Shown: piece by piece, positions 34,012 to 47,059 of the stretch
How positions within the stretch are numbered: position 1 is the stretch's first letter
Layout of the letters: the number at the start of each line of letters is the position of its first letter
From: Mallotus nudiflorus
Lineage: Eukaryota > Streptophyta > Magnoliopsida > Malpighiales > Euphorbiaceae
DNA: 64,000 bases
Direction of reading: 5' to 3'
NCBI GenBank assembly: GCA_947683625.1
Contig: CANTUR010000069.1
Coordinates: 1,488,001-1,552,000 of the forward strand
Notes under the pieces: model-generated
Databases searched by the model: none
The model's input: the letters and a program-made list of their open reading frames with translations, nothing else
What the model was told of the DNA's origin: nothing
Program-made: the position numbers and the translations under genes

Positions 34012-35755
34012 TGTCACGACCCGAACCCGAGGGCACGTGACCGGTACTAAGGAATGGGTAAACATAAGGCCCCCGAAACCCGTAGTAAGCCTAAAGGAAA
34101 AAGAAAATAAAACCATTCATATATTAAACTTTACTTGAAAACAGAACACATTATCAAACTGATTTTTCTCAGAATACACAAATTCAACCGCTTAAATAAT
34201 AATGTGTTTCAACATCTCATATTATAAATCAAATTTAATCTTATACATAAGCGTGGTTTACACAAATAGGTTACATAATTATGTTTAAACCATACAAATC
34301 TTTAATACATATACTACTACAGCAACCTAGATTTATACACAGTACAGTTTACAATGACCTACATAAAATAGCCGGTGAAGAAGAAACCCGGCGTGGAGGT
34401 AGTCTGAGGTCGAACTCCCAAGCTCCTGAAAAAAATAAATTGAGGGGAATCAGACCTCACTGAGTAAGTCAATAAAAGAGTTGTACGGTTTGAAAACCTT
34501 TTTTTTTTTTTGAAAACTATATATGTTTATAGTGAAAATAATTTATAATATATAAGTATAGCTTTTGAAAAAAATCTCGGTAGAACCCTAAACCCAAAAT
34601 CTAAATGGCCAACCGGGCCCACTTATTCCAACTAGACTACCGGTCCCCGAGAGCAAAGGCATCAACCGAGGCACCAAGCCGTAGTCATTCACTTAATCCA
34701 AACAAATGGCTCTAGCGGTTCCCGAGAGCAAAGACATCAACCGAGGCACCCATCCCAGTCCATTATTGACTTTCCAATCACTGGCGGTCCCCGAGAGCAA
34801 AGGCTTCTACCGAGGCACCCGTCCCAGTTTAACATTCATCAATCATACAATTTTCGGATCCATCTCTCAATCTCTACCATGTGCACATAGTCCTGGTGAG
34901 GCCCACCAGGTAGCTCGTTCTACCAAAATTTCTCAAATCGATTTTAAATAAATAAATTGCATTTAAATCGTAAATGATAGCATTAAATTGAATAAATCAT
35001 ATAATCAATATAACAGAAATACAAGCGCATGCATTCTTTAAATAAACACACGCACAGATCATTTTATCGACTTACAGGATGAATGTGAAGGCTGACGACC
35101 ACGCATTTGCCTCGGTCTCATAGCTTCCGCTCCGATATGCTCTAAAAGAAAATAATGAATCTACTTTTTAAAACATGACTAAGGAATCGAAATCAGGAAT
35201 TAACAAAATAATAAAATTCCAGACTGACTCAATGAAAACCGGACGAGACTCGACAGACAGGATTTAACCTAACTAACGGTAGGAATTTTTTACGGATATC
35301 ACGTTTTACGAGAAAATCTATCGAAATTTCGACAGAGTCTCCTCAGTAAAACGAACATCTCTCTACCAAAGGTAGAGCCAGACCTGCATAGAAAATGCAC
35401 TTCCAAAATACACAACCATTCACACTCGAGTCGGGCTCCCAAGACTACAATTTGCCCCGACCGAGATCATAACTCAAAAAGTATCAAAATTTAATAATAT
35501 TTATTTCTCCATTTACACACATACTAAAATAAATAAAATTGTGTAAAATCTCAATTATTCAAAATTAAACAATTAAATTTGTTTACCATTACTAATAGTA
35601 TAATTATAATTATTATCCAAATGAAAACCTTTGTAATATATTATATGAATATATATATTGAAAATTGGACATTTAAAATTTTACACTACTTAAGAAATTA
35701 TATCATTTAATTTATACAATTTATCTAAACCCTTTAAATACTAATAAAACTAATT

Positions 35756-35826
<71 letters not shown>

Positions 35827-37249
35827 CATATTTAGTGTAAAATTACATTTTTACCCCTAGTATATATATGAATTACATAATGTGCTATATATACAAAAAT
35901 TTTCCTTAAAATTATCTAATCATTTAAAACTTATTTTTCTCAAGACAATTCCTTTGAATATTATAAAAAAAAAATATTTAATCAATCATCAATATTTTTC
36001 CCAAAAGTATTATTTAACTAAAAATCAAATTTTTGGCATAAACTCAAATGTATTTATAAAAATAGTATAAAAATCTCAAAAATTATAATTTGAGTCCTAA
36101 AATTCATATTATTCACTAATAACCTCATTTATCAAATTTCATAACCTATTTAACCAAAATCTTCAAAATTAGCCTAATTATTTAATTTGACATAAAGTAT
36201 AAAAATTCCTAAAATAGTATCAAAATTTTCAAAATTCACCAAAAATCAAAATAAACTCCAAAAAAATTCAATAAAATTTATTTTACTCAAAATAATTAAT
36301 AACAATCACCTTAATTGCTAATTATGCCTAAATAAATATCTAAATAAACCAAATAAACATTAAATAAATTCTGGAAATTCAATTTAATTACCAAAAATTC
36401 AAGAAAATTAAAAACAACTTAAAATGCATCTTAAACAACCCTAATTAACCTAGGTTTATCAAGATCAAAGAAGGAAATGGAAGGATTTGGGTGAGCACTA
36501 CTCACCACCTAGCAGTTGGACAGAGCAGAGGGAGGGGGAGGAACCTGCTGCCACCGGAGAAGAGGGGGAAGGTGGAGCTGCTCAGGCAGAATGGACAGCA
36601 ACGGCAAGTGGAGGAGCAAGCTGGCAGGAGGGTGCTGTCGCGCGCAGGGAGAGAGGAAGCTGCCTGACGAGGGAAGAAGAAGAAAAAGAAGAAGTGCAAC
36701 AGCAGCTGCCAGGCTTGGGAGCTCCTGAAGCACGGCGGAAATGGCACTCTCAGGCAGTGATGGAGGCGGCACAGTGAGGAGAAAGGGCGAGGATAGGGGA
36801 CGGACATAATGAGGGGGGTTGGTGGGTGTGTTTCTGTTCTTTCTCGGCCAAAACTTGAATATACACTTGTATATTTATATATATATATACTCTACCTTAT
36901 AACCTATAAACAAACAAACAATATACATGTATATTTTAATATATTATGGTGTATATATATATATATATGTGTATCTATGTAGGTAAATTCTGGTATATAT
37001 GTACATATACTACATAAAATTATATTACATGTACATATACATATTAATAACCATTGATATATTATACTTAATATATAACTATATATTAATATTTATTTAT
37101 ACATGTATGTATATAGACAAATATTAGTACATATGTACACATCTATATACATATACTATATTATATATATATATATTTATATGTATATACATACACTTAC
37201 ATAAAAATAGGTATACACCTATATATATATTATACATATATATACACTT

Positions 37250-37309
<60 letters not shown>

Positions 37310-37564
37310 TCATTTATAAGCACCCAAATAGACCTAATATTTAATATAATATACTAATAATAATGATAATAATAAAATAGGCAATGAAATTTTAAACAAT
37401 GATTAACTAATTCTCACATATATTAACTACCCTTAAATAATATAAGCATAAAAAAATATAATATGGTAAAGAAAAAACTCTTATTCATAATATGATTTGA
37501 TAAATAAAATAAAATAAATAAAATAAATACCCCTCTTTATTTAAATACTATATAGGGTATTACA
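34012..37564 (-). mobile_element. LTR-X copy 2, solo LTR (3,553 bp) with 5-bp TSD TAATT
   Basis: It begins TGTCACGACCCGAACC and ends ATATAGGGTATTACA. TAATT occurs at 34,007-34,011 and at 37,565-37,569. It holds the three-unit array at about 34,641-34,829, a hairpin at 35,361-35,377, (TA)n at about 35,758-35,821, a GC-rich island at about 36,480-36,850, and long TA/TG-rich DNA up to 37,305. Overlapping open frames in both strands of the island (36,487-36,807) are low-complexity artefacts. They are Ser/Pro/Leu-rich one way and Glu/Arg/Gly-rich the other. No pol or primer site is inside. Confidence 0.95.
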
Positions 37565-38499
37565 TAATTATAGTAAATGATTATGATTTATAACTATGTG
37601 TGTGTATAATGTGGTGTAGTACAAGTTGTTAACATATGTTAGCCTTAATTTTATATATTATAACTAACGCCATATTGCGGCAACATCAATGGCATAAAAA
37701 CTTCTAATCCTTCATTTATCAATGATTTATGAGAACATTAATATGCACCATATATGATATTAATAGCATATAATTAATTACATATACAAGTATTGGAATA
37801 GAACAAAAAATATAACCCAGTTGCGCCTTTAATTTGGTGACTTTAATCAATGCAACTTGTTTCATGTTCATATATTTGGAAGAACTTTTAAATTCAAATA
37901 TATTACTAATGATAGCTTGTCTTTCATTGATGACATTTGCATTATCATTGTTGAAATCAAAATTTTGTCTATTTTCACCCTTATTTCTTTCAACTTGTCT
38001 TCAACCTTTTAAAATAACAAACATAAACGTTAGATAATTTGACTTGAACATATATACTAAACAAAAGTATCAATTAAAAAAAACTTGACTTAAACTTATA
38101 TATTTAAAATACCTTGAGATGAACACAAATTTCTTGAACTTTCTAAATTTAATTGATTGAAAGAAAATTGAGAAGGTGGAAGTGTCTCATATGAATCATG
38201 AATGACATTCACTTCTCCATTAGTTGCATCTTTCTTGAACATTGGTGGTACCTTCCTATTTACACTCTTACATTTAACATTGCTCGCCATTACTTGAAAA
38301 AATATAAATACATACAAGTTAGCCATAATTTTATATAAAAAAACCCCATAATCCTTTGCACAATACTTAAAAAAAATTATTTATTTATATAACCTTCAAT
38401 TATTATTGTTGTTATATGCCTTGTATTAATTTTTGTGTACATTCACAAATTCCCCACTACCAATATATTCATCAACATCAACATAACTAGGTAATGGAA

Positions 38500-39400
38500 A
38501 ATGTTCTATTGTTCAATGACTTGAGCAATTTCAATTAGTAGTTGTTTAACTTCAACATCAACCCTATTTAAGCCTTCAACTTCTTCATCATTCTCTAATG
38601 ATGTTTTAGCATGACCACATATATCATTATCTTCTTCTTGAAAAAGGTAATTATCTTTATCATCTTGATATACATCATCCTTCACTTGCATTGGCATATT
38701 ATAAAGATCTCGAGGATAATTCTTCATTAGAACAAACCAATTTGGATCATTTGTATCCTTAATATAAAATTCTTGCTAAGTTTGACATCCTAAAATTAAC
38801 GATGCATATGTATTTAAATAACAATTAGCTTTAACACTCATTATTGAGTAATTATGTAATTTGTATCCAGTCCCTTCATATTGCACATCATACCATTCAC
38901 ATTTGAACAAATAAATTAGATTTCTACTTATGTACTACAATTCTCAGACCTTCAATAAATTTCTAAAGTACTCTTTAAGTGTAGGATTATCATCTTCCCT
39001 AGAGAATACACTTGAATTTTGACTACTTATACATTTTTTGTGATCTACAGAACGAAAGAAAAACCTATTCACAATATAGCCAGTTTAACGCTTTTAAAGT
39101 GTGAGAGGAGCCTCCACTAAATAGAGTAAATTATCGAAAGATGATCATTATGCATGTAACTCAGTTGCTTATATATGCATCAATCAGTTGTTTAGTTATT
39201 TTTCATTTATGGACAACATAAATATCAAAATAACACTAGTTAATTAAAGGCTATTTGATTAACTTACACTCTTAAAGAACCAATATGAAAATTCAGCATT
39301 TTGTCTTTTTCTTAGATCCTCAAGATTCATTTCATGTAATACATCTTTGTATTCCTTACAAAAACAAATTTTAGATAGGAAAACTAATATAGTATTTAAT
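38500..39400 (-). pseudogene. CACTA A TNP2 transposase C-terminal region (DUF4216)
   Basis: Read leftwards, 39,265-39,380 gives YKDVLHEMNLEDLRKRQNAE, the 'RxxxxFAxWF' area of TNP2. 38,860-38,920 gives FKCEWYDVQYEGTGYKLHNY, the DUF4216 core ('LFKCDWxDxxxxxGxK'). 38,700-38,790 gives QEFYIKDTNDPNWFVL then MKNYPRDLYNM, its typical end. An acidic tail follows to about 38,510. The catalytic part of TNP2 lies beyond 39,436 and is missing. This copy differs from the DUF4216 of element B, so A and B are separate elements. Confidence 0.85.
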
Positions 39401-39436
39401 ACTAATTAGAAATTTTTTTATTAGAAAGAAATTCTT

Positions 39437-42400
39437 TGTAATGACCCCTTTTTTTAACAATTAATTTATTTTAATATGAGATATGCAGTATTAATAAATT
39501 TAAAAGTTATATTTGAGTATTTTATTATTTTGTGGTTAATATTTATTATTTTACATTTGATTATAATTTTCTACATAAATACTTATTTTGAGACTTATTA
39601 TTTCGAATAATTAATTTACGTTATTTATATTTACTACTTTGAATAATGTTATTTTAATAATATTTAATTTAGTGCATTATTATTTTAATATTATTATTAT
39701 CATTTTACGTGATTATATTATTTATTATTGTGTTATATATATATATGTGTGTGTGTGTGTGCATGTGGTGGAGATTAATACATGTAGTTACAATATATAT
39801 TATAATATTATATATATATGCATATGCATAAATCTATGCATACTCATACATACTATAAACATATATATAAACACACATTCATGTGCACACACTCAAACAT
39901 AAACATAAAATATATACATATTACATAACAAACAAACACAACAACATATACATAAAAAAACACATTCACGCACACACTATTCACCATCTCCTACCTCTCG
40001 CAACATCCCGTTTTGAGCTCGTCGGTGTGCCTCTCCAACGTCTAGCAACCACCACAGCCTCCAGCTACCTTCTGCCACCCTTCCTTCCTCTTCTCCGGCA
40101 ACGGTGGCTTGCAAAACTAAAGGAAACCGAAAACCTCCATTTCCGGCCAACCTCGCTTTTTCGGCCACTGTTTCTCGAGCTTTCAGTGTCTATCAACTCC
40201 CCTAACTCCGGTGAGCATGAATCTAAGCTTAGTTTAAGCTTAAAACTTCAATTTCTTGAGTTTTATTTTTTTTTTTTTTTTTTGGGAGCTTTAAGGTTTT
40301 GAATTGTTTTAAGCTTGATCTTGATGAATCTTGCAAACTTCCTTCACAAAAGTTGTTCCTGGAAGCTTAATCTACCTCTATGAATTTTTGTGTGATTTTT
40401 GAAATTTATTTAAATTTTTGTGAATTTTTGAATATTTTATTATTATCTTATGAATTTTCATAAATTAATTATTAAATTATAAATTTTGTATTTTTGGTGT
40501 TATTATGAGTTAATATTAATTTTAGAGTAAGGAAAATAATTTTTTGAGAATATTATATAATTTTTAGGAATTTTTATAGTTTATGTCAAAATTGAACAAT
40601 TAGGTTAGAGTTCGATTTCTATTGGAATATTAGTTTAATTATGTGTTGTAGTTAATATTAATAATATATATGTTGAGAAAATAATTTGTAGGCATTTGTA
40701 AAATTTTTAGGGAATTTTTGAGTAATAATAGTATATTATGCATATTTTGTATTATATGGATAAATATGTAATTGTATGTTAATTATAGTTAAATATATAT
40801 TTTAGTTGGTTTTATTAATATTTAAGAGGTTTTGAGGATTTTTTTAATAATTTAATTGGTATTTTTAATTAAGTAATGTTAATTTTGAATATTGTTTCCA
40901 AATATTATATATATATATATATATATATTATTTTGGTAACAAAAAATGTATATATGGTTATATTTAGCATATTTGGTATAATGGTTTTAATTAAGGTATT
41001 TTGTCACGACCCGAACCCGAGGGCACGTGACCGGCACTAGGGAATGGGTAGGCATAAGGCCACCAAAACCCGTAGTAAGCCTAAAGGAAAGAAAATAAAA
41101 CCATTCATATCTTTACTTAAATAAAGAAACAGAACATATTATCAAACTGATTTTTTTTTTTTTCTCAATTTACACAAAATCAAGTGTTTAATAAAAATAT
41201 GATTTAACATTTCATATTATAAATTGAATTTATGTCACATACATAAATGTATTTGGTACAAATAAACTACATGATTTAGTTTAAACCATTCAGATCCTCA
41301 ATGCATATACTACTGCAGCATCCTAGATTAATACACAGTACAGCTTACAATGACCTACATAAAATTGCCGGTGAAGAAGAAATCCGGCGTAGAGGTAGTC
41401 TGAGGTCAAACTCCCAAGCTCCTGAAAAAAATAAATTGAGGGGAATCAGACCTCACTGAGTAAGTCAATAAAAGAGCTGTACGGTTTGAAAACCTTTTTG
41501 AAAACCATATATTTTTATAGTGAAAATAATTTATAATATATATAATTATAGCTTTGAAAATCTCGGTAGAACCTTAGACCCAAGTCTAAATGGCCAATCG
41601 GGCCCACTTATTCCAACTAGACTACCGGTCCCCGAGAGCAAGGGCATCAACCGAGGCACCAAGCCGTAGTCATCCACTTAATCCAAATATGTGGATCTGG
41701 CGGTCCCCGAGAGCAAAGGCATCAACCGAGGCACCCATCCCAGTCCATTATTGACTTTCCAATCACTGGCGGTCCCCGAGAGCTAAGGCTTCTACCGAGG
41801 CACCCGTCCCAGTTTAATATTCATCAATCATAAAATTTTTTTTTTTTTTTTTCGGATCCATCTCTCAATCTCTACCATGTGCACATAGTCCTGGTGAAGC
41901 CCACCAGGTAGCCCGTTCTACCAAAATTTCCCAAAATCGATTTTAAATAAACAAAAATGCGTTTAAACCTTAAATAATAGCATTAAATTAAATAAGTCAT
42001 GTAATCAATGTAATAAAATACGAGCGCATGTATTTTTACACAAACACACGCACAGATCGTTCTACTGACTTACAGGATGAATGTGAAGGCTGACGACCAC
42101 GCGTCTGCCTCGGCCTCACAGCTTCTGCTCCGAAATGATCTAAAGGAAAAAAAATAATAACCGACCTTTAAAATATGACTTTGGACATCGAAACCAAAAA
42201 TCAACAAAGCAATGAAATTCCAAACTGACTCGACAGACAGGTTTTTTTTTTTTAACCTAATTAACGGTAGACATTCTACGGATATCACGTTTTACGAGAA
42301 AATCTACCGAAATTTCGGCAGAGTCTCCTCTGTAAAACGGACATCTCTCTACCAAAGGTAGAGCCAGACCTGCATAGAAAACGCACTTCTAATTCCAAAA

Positions 42401-43609
42401 CCATCCACACTCGAGTCGGGCTCCCAAAATACAATTTGCCTCGACCGATATCACAACTCAAATAAAAAAAAATATCACAATTTAATAATATGTATTTCTC
42501 AAATACATATCACGTTCATACATATTAGAATAGATAAGATTATACAAAATCTCCATTACTCAAAATTGAGCAAATTAGATTTGTATTATATGTATACATA
42601 TATATATATATATATATATATATTAGGAATTTGATATTCAAAATTTACATTAATTAGGAAATCATGTCAATTAATTTATAAAAATTATCTAAACCCTTTA
42701 ATTATTAATAAAACTAATTAAAATATATACTTATCATATTTTAGTGTAAATTACATTTTTACCCCCCCTAAATACATAATTTACATAATGAGCTTTTACT
42801 ATTGAAAATAATTCCTAAAAAATTATTTAATCATGCCAAAAATTCATTTTCTCAAAATACATTTCCTTAATGTAATTAAAACATTTAATTAACCAACAAA
42901 TTTCTCCCAAAAATATTATTTACCCTAAAAATCAATTTTTTTGGCATAAACTCATATATTTATAAAAATAGTATAAAAATCTCAAAAATTATAATTTGAG
43001 TTCTAAAATTCATATTATTCACTAATAACCTCATTTATAAATTTCATTACCTATTTAACCCAAAGTTTCAAAATTAATCTAATTATTATATTTTGACATA
43101 AAACATAAAATTCCTAGAAAATTATTTAAATATCCAAAATTCACCAAAAATCAAAATAAATTCCAAAAATTATACAAAAATTCCTAGAGGTAGATTAAGC
43201 TACTAGGAATCATATTTGTAAAGGGAGTTGGCATGAATCAAGCTAGATTAAGTTAAAAAAAATTCGAAACCCTAGAGTTCACAAACTAAAAATCAACCAA
43301 AACTCAATCAATCCATGGTCAAAGCTTAAACAAAGGTTAGATTAAGCCTCACCGGTGCAAGGGGAGGAGATTGGCACCGGAATGGAGGAAAATGGTGGCC
43401 GGACGAAGCTTGGGCGAGTTAGAGCTAAACTCTCGGCCTTCTTCTTCCCAGCGGCTTCCGACGGTTCTGCGGGTGGCCGGAGGCGAGGGAGAAGGAAGGG
43501 GGAGTAGCAGACGGCGGCCGGAGGTGGGGGAGGCGCAGTGCCGGTGGTGGTCGAAGGATTCGCGGAGGTGGGGGAAGGAGGGAAGCTCGGTCGGTCTCTT
43601 CTCTATCAA

Positions 43610-43649
<40 letters not shown>

Positions 43650-43975
43650 ATACTTATATATATACTATAATATAAACTAATGTATATATATATATATATA
43701 TATACATACATACCTACATATATACACATGTATATACTATACTTATCATACTACATTATTACTATATACATATATACTATATATATATATTTATATCATA
43801 TATAAATACATATATATATATATATATACATATATATACACAAGTATATAATTACGCTTTATACTATATTATGTATATATATTTATCTATATATATATAT
43901 ATATACACATGTGAGTAGATATGAAATTTAACTATTAATAGTACTTCTTGAGAAAATGTATCCCTCAATATTAAA

Positions 43976-44013
<38 letters not shown>

Positions 44014-44889
44014 GGGTATTACATATTTGTTGATAGTTATATTAATTATGAATTATATATGCATATTTTAAGAATAATGCATATTATTGGAAATTATGGG
44101 TTTTTATATATTTATGTCTAATTAAATGTAATTAAGTGTCATGTTATATTTTAAGTATGATTTTAATGTTTATTTATGAAAGTAAAATTTTCATGAATTT
44201 ATTAATTAGAATTAAGTTGTGATGTTTTGTTAAGTTGTGAACTCGGTCGGGCTAATACTGTGTTGGAGAGCCGACCCGAGTGTAGACTGTGTACGAATTT
44301 TTAGAAGTGCGTTTTCCATGCAGAAATGGCTCTACCTATGGTAGAGAGATGTCCGTTTTACAAAGGAGATTCTGCCAAAATTTCGATAGATTTTCTCATA
44401 AAACATGATTTTCAGTAAATTTCTACCGTTAATTAGGTTTTTTCTTGTCTATAGAGTTTTATTCGGTCTTCCTCAAGTCAGTATAGAATTTCACTATTTT
44501 TTTTTTATTTTTGATTTCAATTCCATAGAAATGTTTTTAAAAGAGGTATGTTATTTATTTTCTAGAGAATATTGGAGCGGAAGCTATTAGATCGAGGCAG
44601 ACGTGCAGTCATCAGTCTTCTCGTTCATCTTGTAAGTTGATAAAATGATATGTGCGTGTATTTTATTTAAAGATGTGTGCGCCAATATTTTTAATATTTA
44701 TTATATGATTTATTTAATTAAATGCTGCTATTTAAGGTTTAAACACATTTTTATTTATTTAAAATCAATTTTGAGAAATTTTGATAGAACGGGCTACTTG
44801 GTAAGTTTCACCAAGACCGTGTGCACATGGTAGAGATTGAGAGATGGATCCGATGTATGTATGACTTGTGGAAATAAACTAGGACTTTA
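39437..44889 (+). mobile_element. LTR-X copy 4, plus orientation, 3'-truncated, carrying nested copy 3
   Basis: It starts TGTAATGACCCCTTT at 39,437 and runs to 41,001. It is interrupted by copy 3 with its duplication and continues from 44,024 to about 44,889. Present are a (TA/TG) tract at 39,735-39,765, a GC-rich island at about 39,975-40,215 ending CCGGTGAGC, (TA)n at 40,908-40,929, the hairpin block (44,330-44,346, CTCTACC-tat-GGTAGAG) and the block 'ttgatagaacgggctacttg' to 'agagatggatcc'. The last part (three-unit array to TGACA end) is missing, replaced by the gag-bearing Tat element. The frame 39,883-40,302 is a translation of the island and is not thought to be a gene. Confidence 0.85.
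41002..44023 (-). mobile_element. LTR-X copy 3, solo LTR (3,022 bp) with 5-bp TSD TATTT
   Basis: It begins TGTCACGACCCGAACC and ends GTGGGGTATTACA. TATTT lies at 40,997-41,001 and 44,024-44,028. It is inserted in LTR-X copy 4 in the opposite direction. Array at 41,625-41,813; palindrome CCGAAATTTCGG at 42,307-42,318; hairpin at 42,347-42,363; TA tracts at 42,598-42,621, 43,618-43,646, 43,685-43,703 and 43,980-44,010; GC-rich island at about 43,345-43,600. In sense direction the island ends CACCGGTGAGG. Frames at 43,349-43,729 on either strand are island plus TA translations. Confidence 0.95.
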
Positions 44890-46128
44890 TGTATGTGCAC
44901 ATGGTAGAGTTTTTAGAGTTTTTGGGTATTTTAGTTATTGTTTTATTGTTTTATTTTTATTTATTTAGCTTTTTGGGTTGTATTTAATTTTATTTTTAAT
45001 TTGTCATAGATCATTGTGATAGCCTCAGTAGTGGGAATAGTGAAATCCTATGTATGTATTATATGTTATATTTTAATTAATTGCTTAGTAAAATTAGAGT
45101 TTCAATTGGATAAATTAATTAAAATCAATGACAAAGAAATAAAAATTACAGTTTTTAAAATTAATTAGGTTTAAGTGAATAGAATTAGAGTTACTTGTTC
45201 ATTATTTTATTTATTAATAATTTGTTAATTAATTGTTTAAGGTCACTTTAACTAAATTAGGTTTTTTTTTATTTGTTGAATTCATTTCTTTGTTAGATTT
45301 TATTCTGTACATAAGTTAATATTAGGTTTAGTGATTTTTTAGACCCATAATAATGTAGGTTAATAAGAGCAATTAAATAGGTTTAATTTATGAAAATAAA
45401 TTTAGGGCCCATAATTTAATTAGACTCTAGATTAGAAATAATTTAGGCTCACCAAGTTAATTTAGATATAGGCCCACCTAGGTTAATTAAAATTTAATTA
45501 GACATAACCCATTAACTTAAAGCCTTTTTCATAACTTATAGATTTAAGGTCACCTTATAATTAAAACTTGTGGAACTAGACCCACTAATTTAAATATTTC
45601 ATAATTTATAGATTTAGACCCATTTTTAGAATTAAAATAAATAAACTTAGGTTCACTTAATTAAAATTAAGTAGGAATTAGGTCCATTAGCTTTTAGACT
45701 CATTTGTAAATAAAATATATAGATTTAGCCCATTTAATTAAAATTAATGTATATTAAACAATGAATTCATTGTTTGTATGTTTTTTCATGACTGGTTACC
45801 TTGGAGTTAGATGTATGCTAAATTAGGGTTTAAATGAAATTGCATGTAAATAGGGAATAATTTAATAATTAATAAGGTAATTCTAAATGAACATGAGATT
45901 GAAAGAAGTTAGTATTCAGTATCCAAAATCTCTTGGTTGTGGTGTTAACTTTCTTTTAAAGAATCAAGTACCACCACTTTCAATTTATCCCAATTATTAC
46001 CCTGGGTGGTGACTCCTCATCTCCACTCTATATCTTTGTAATATAGTAGTGTGTTATCTAGAGTCCTGAGCTCAAACAGTGTCATGGTTGCTAAAATCTT
46101 GGACACATTCCGAACCCCGCCGTCTATA
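44890..46128 (+). mobile_element. 5' LTR of gag-bearing Tat-type element (about 1.24 kb)
   Basis: Aligned by eye with 49,739-50,980. Shared text includes 'tttatttagctttttg', 'ggtcactttaactaaattag', 'ttcatttctttgttagattt', 'cccataataatgtaggttaa' and 'ctgagctcaaac'. Both ends read ...TCTATA. The LTRs differ at many sites, so the insertion is old. The left border is approximate because the flanking LTR-X copy 4 shares 'gtgcacatggtagag' near the junction. I found no target duplication. Confidence 0.8.
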
Positions 46129-46129
46129 G

Positions 46130-46150
46130 TGGCGACTCCACTAGGAATAG
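46130..46150 (+). other. Primer binding site of Tat element
   Basis: TGGCGACTCCACTAGGAAT directly follows the 5' LTR. From memory this matches the TGGCGACTCC(A/G)CTGGGGA sequence found just inside the LTR of Tat/Ogre-type elements. Confidence 0.75.
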
Positions 46151-46950
46151 AGATATTGATTCTACTTGTGTTCTTTAGAATTTTTTTATTAATTATTATT
46201 TTATTCTTGCATTTATTCTGCATATCCCTATTAACCGATGGCACTGGTTTATGGTTCGATGATTCCACTAGCTTCATTGAATTATAGAATGGCTAACCAT
46301 CAATCTTAGCCTTAACTTGGTTAAAAAGATATTATCGAGCTCATTTGACTAGAGTTTGTAACCCAAGTCCTAAAGGGGGGGGGGGTAGTCTTCTCTTAAT
46401 TTTGTAAAGGATGTCAGGCCCCTTTAACCTTAACCTGTAACCCAAGTCTTAAAGGAGGGCATCTTGTTAAGGGAACCTTGACCTTTTTCACCGGACTTAG
46501 CTCATGTAGTGGCTTAGTAACTTGCCTTAGGATTACCCAAATTGCTTATGTTTGTTGCCATAAGTTATTTTTATCTATAAAGGCTCAATCCCATATTTTA
46601 AAAGCCCATTAGGACTAATAAAGATTAAGTTAAACTTTTATACTTAGAAATATTGTTTCTATGCTTTTACTACTTTGAGAGATGGCATGCATGTTGGTTC
46701 TTGATATCCCCTCTTGATATTAAGGCCAAGACTAAAAATCCTAGGAAAAAAGACTCGCCATTAAACTCGTGTATGAGAGGAATAAGGTTGAAAGAATGTA
46801 TGTTATACACTTGATTTGTTACTTCTATACATGACTTGACTTGCTACTTGTTGCATAGCATGTGCATCATGCATACATGGACACATGCATTTTACTAAAA
46901 CTTTATTTTTCAGCCATCATATATTCATTCCGGTCTTCTTATGTTTAGAA
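46151..46950 (+). other. Leader (5' UTR) of Tat element
   Basis: Non-coding. It contains a G run (about 46,374-46,386) and a partial direct repeat, 'taacccaagtcctaaagg' at about 46,360 and 'taacccaagtcttaaagg' at about 46,438. Confidence 0.5.
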
Positions 46951-47059
46951 ATGAAGTAGTGCAGACTAGTGAAAATTGACTTAAGTCCAAATAGTAGCTA
47001 AAGAGATCTTTAAAAGTTTAAAGAAGAGTCCTATTAATCCACTTTATTGGGAAGCTAAA

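Larger units (their letters stand above)
31360..38290 (-). pseudogene. CACTA A second gene (Ptta/En/Spm-like, Transposase_24 type), interrupted
   Basis: The likely start is at 38,288-38,290 (MASNVKCKSVNRKVPPMFKK, then a Ser/Gln-rich stretch to 38,096). The best block is near the end, 31,600-31,790: QAPTPDYVLKEVF, RLGCIHGKGIGYKVTT, then EEVEELKSKPVEMTTHLQ. These match the family ending with 'RxGhvRGxGxGvkP' and a short coiled coil. Between them, at 32.5-33.1 kb, frames with Lys/Trp-rich text (KMEKKI, KKCWKSMFTVFSKENF) resemble the family centre weakly. The LTR at 34,012-37,564 and MITEs at 31,841 and 33,198 lie between the blocks, perhaps in former introns. This protein class is thought to bind subterminal repeats with TNP2. 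Confidence 0.6.
30474..39436 (-). mobile_element. CACTA element A (one end present, other end lost)
   Basis: The left end is CACTACATAAAAG at 30,474. It is followed by about 550 bases of subterminal repeats built on TCATCC/GATGAT and TTTGTC motifs. Genes read on the minus strand: DUF4216 end of a TNP2 protein (38.5-39.4 kb), then a Ptta/En/Spm-type second gene (38,290 down to about 31,360). A solo LTR (34,012-37,564) and two MITEs have inserted in it. At 39,437 it is cut by LTR-X copy 4. The main part of TNP2 and the other end are absent. Confidence 0.8.

Noticed and set aside
36487..36807. Four overlapping open frames on both strands (also at 26,326-26,901, 39,883-40,302, 43,349-43,729 and 63,301-63,840)
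   Set aside because: They cover the GC-rich LTR island and adjoining TA tracts. Low-complexity Ser/Pro/Leu or Tyr-Ile repeats on both strands are expected from composition, and the frames are not conserved between copies.
37124..37309. Tyr-Ile repeat proteins
   Set aside because: Pure (TA)n translation.
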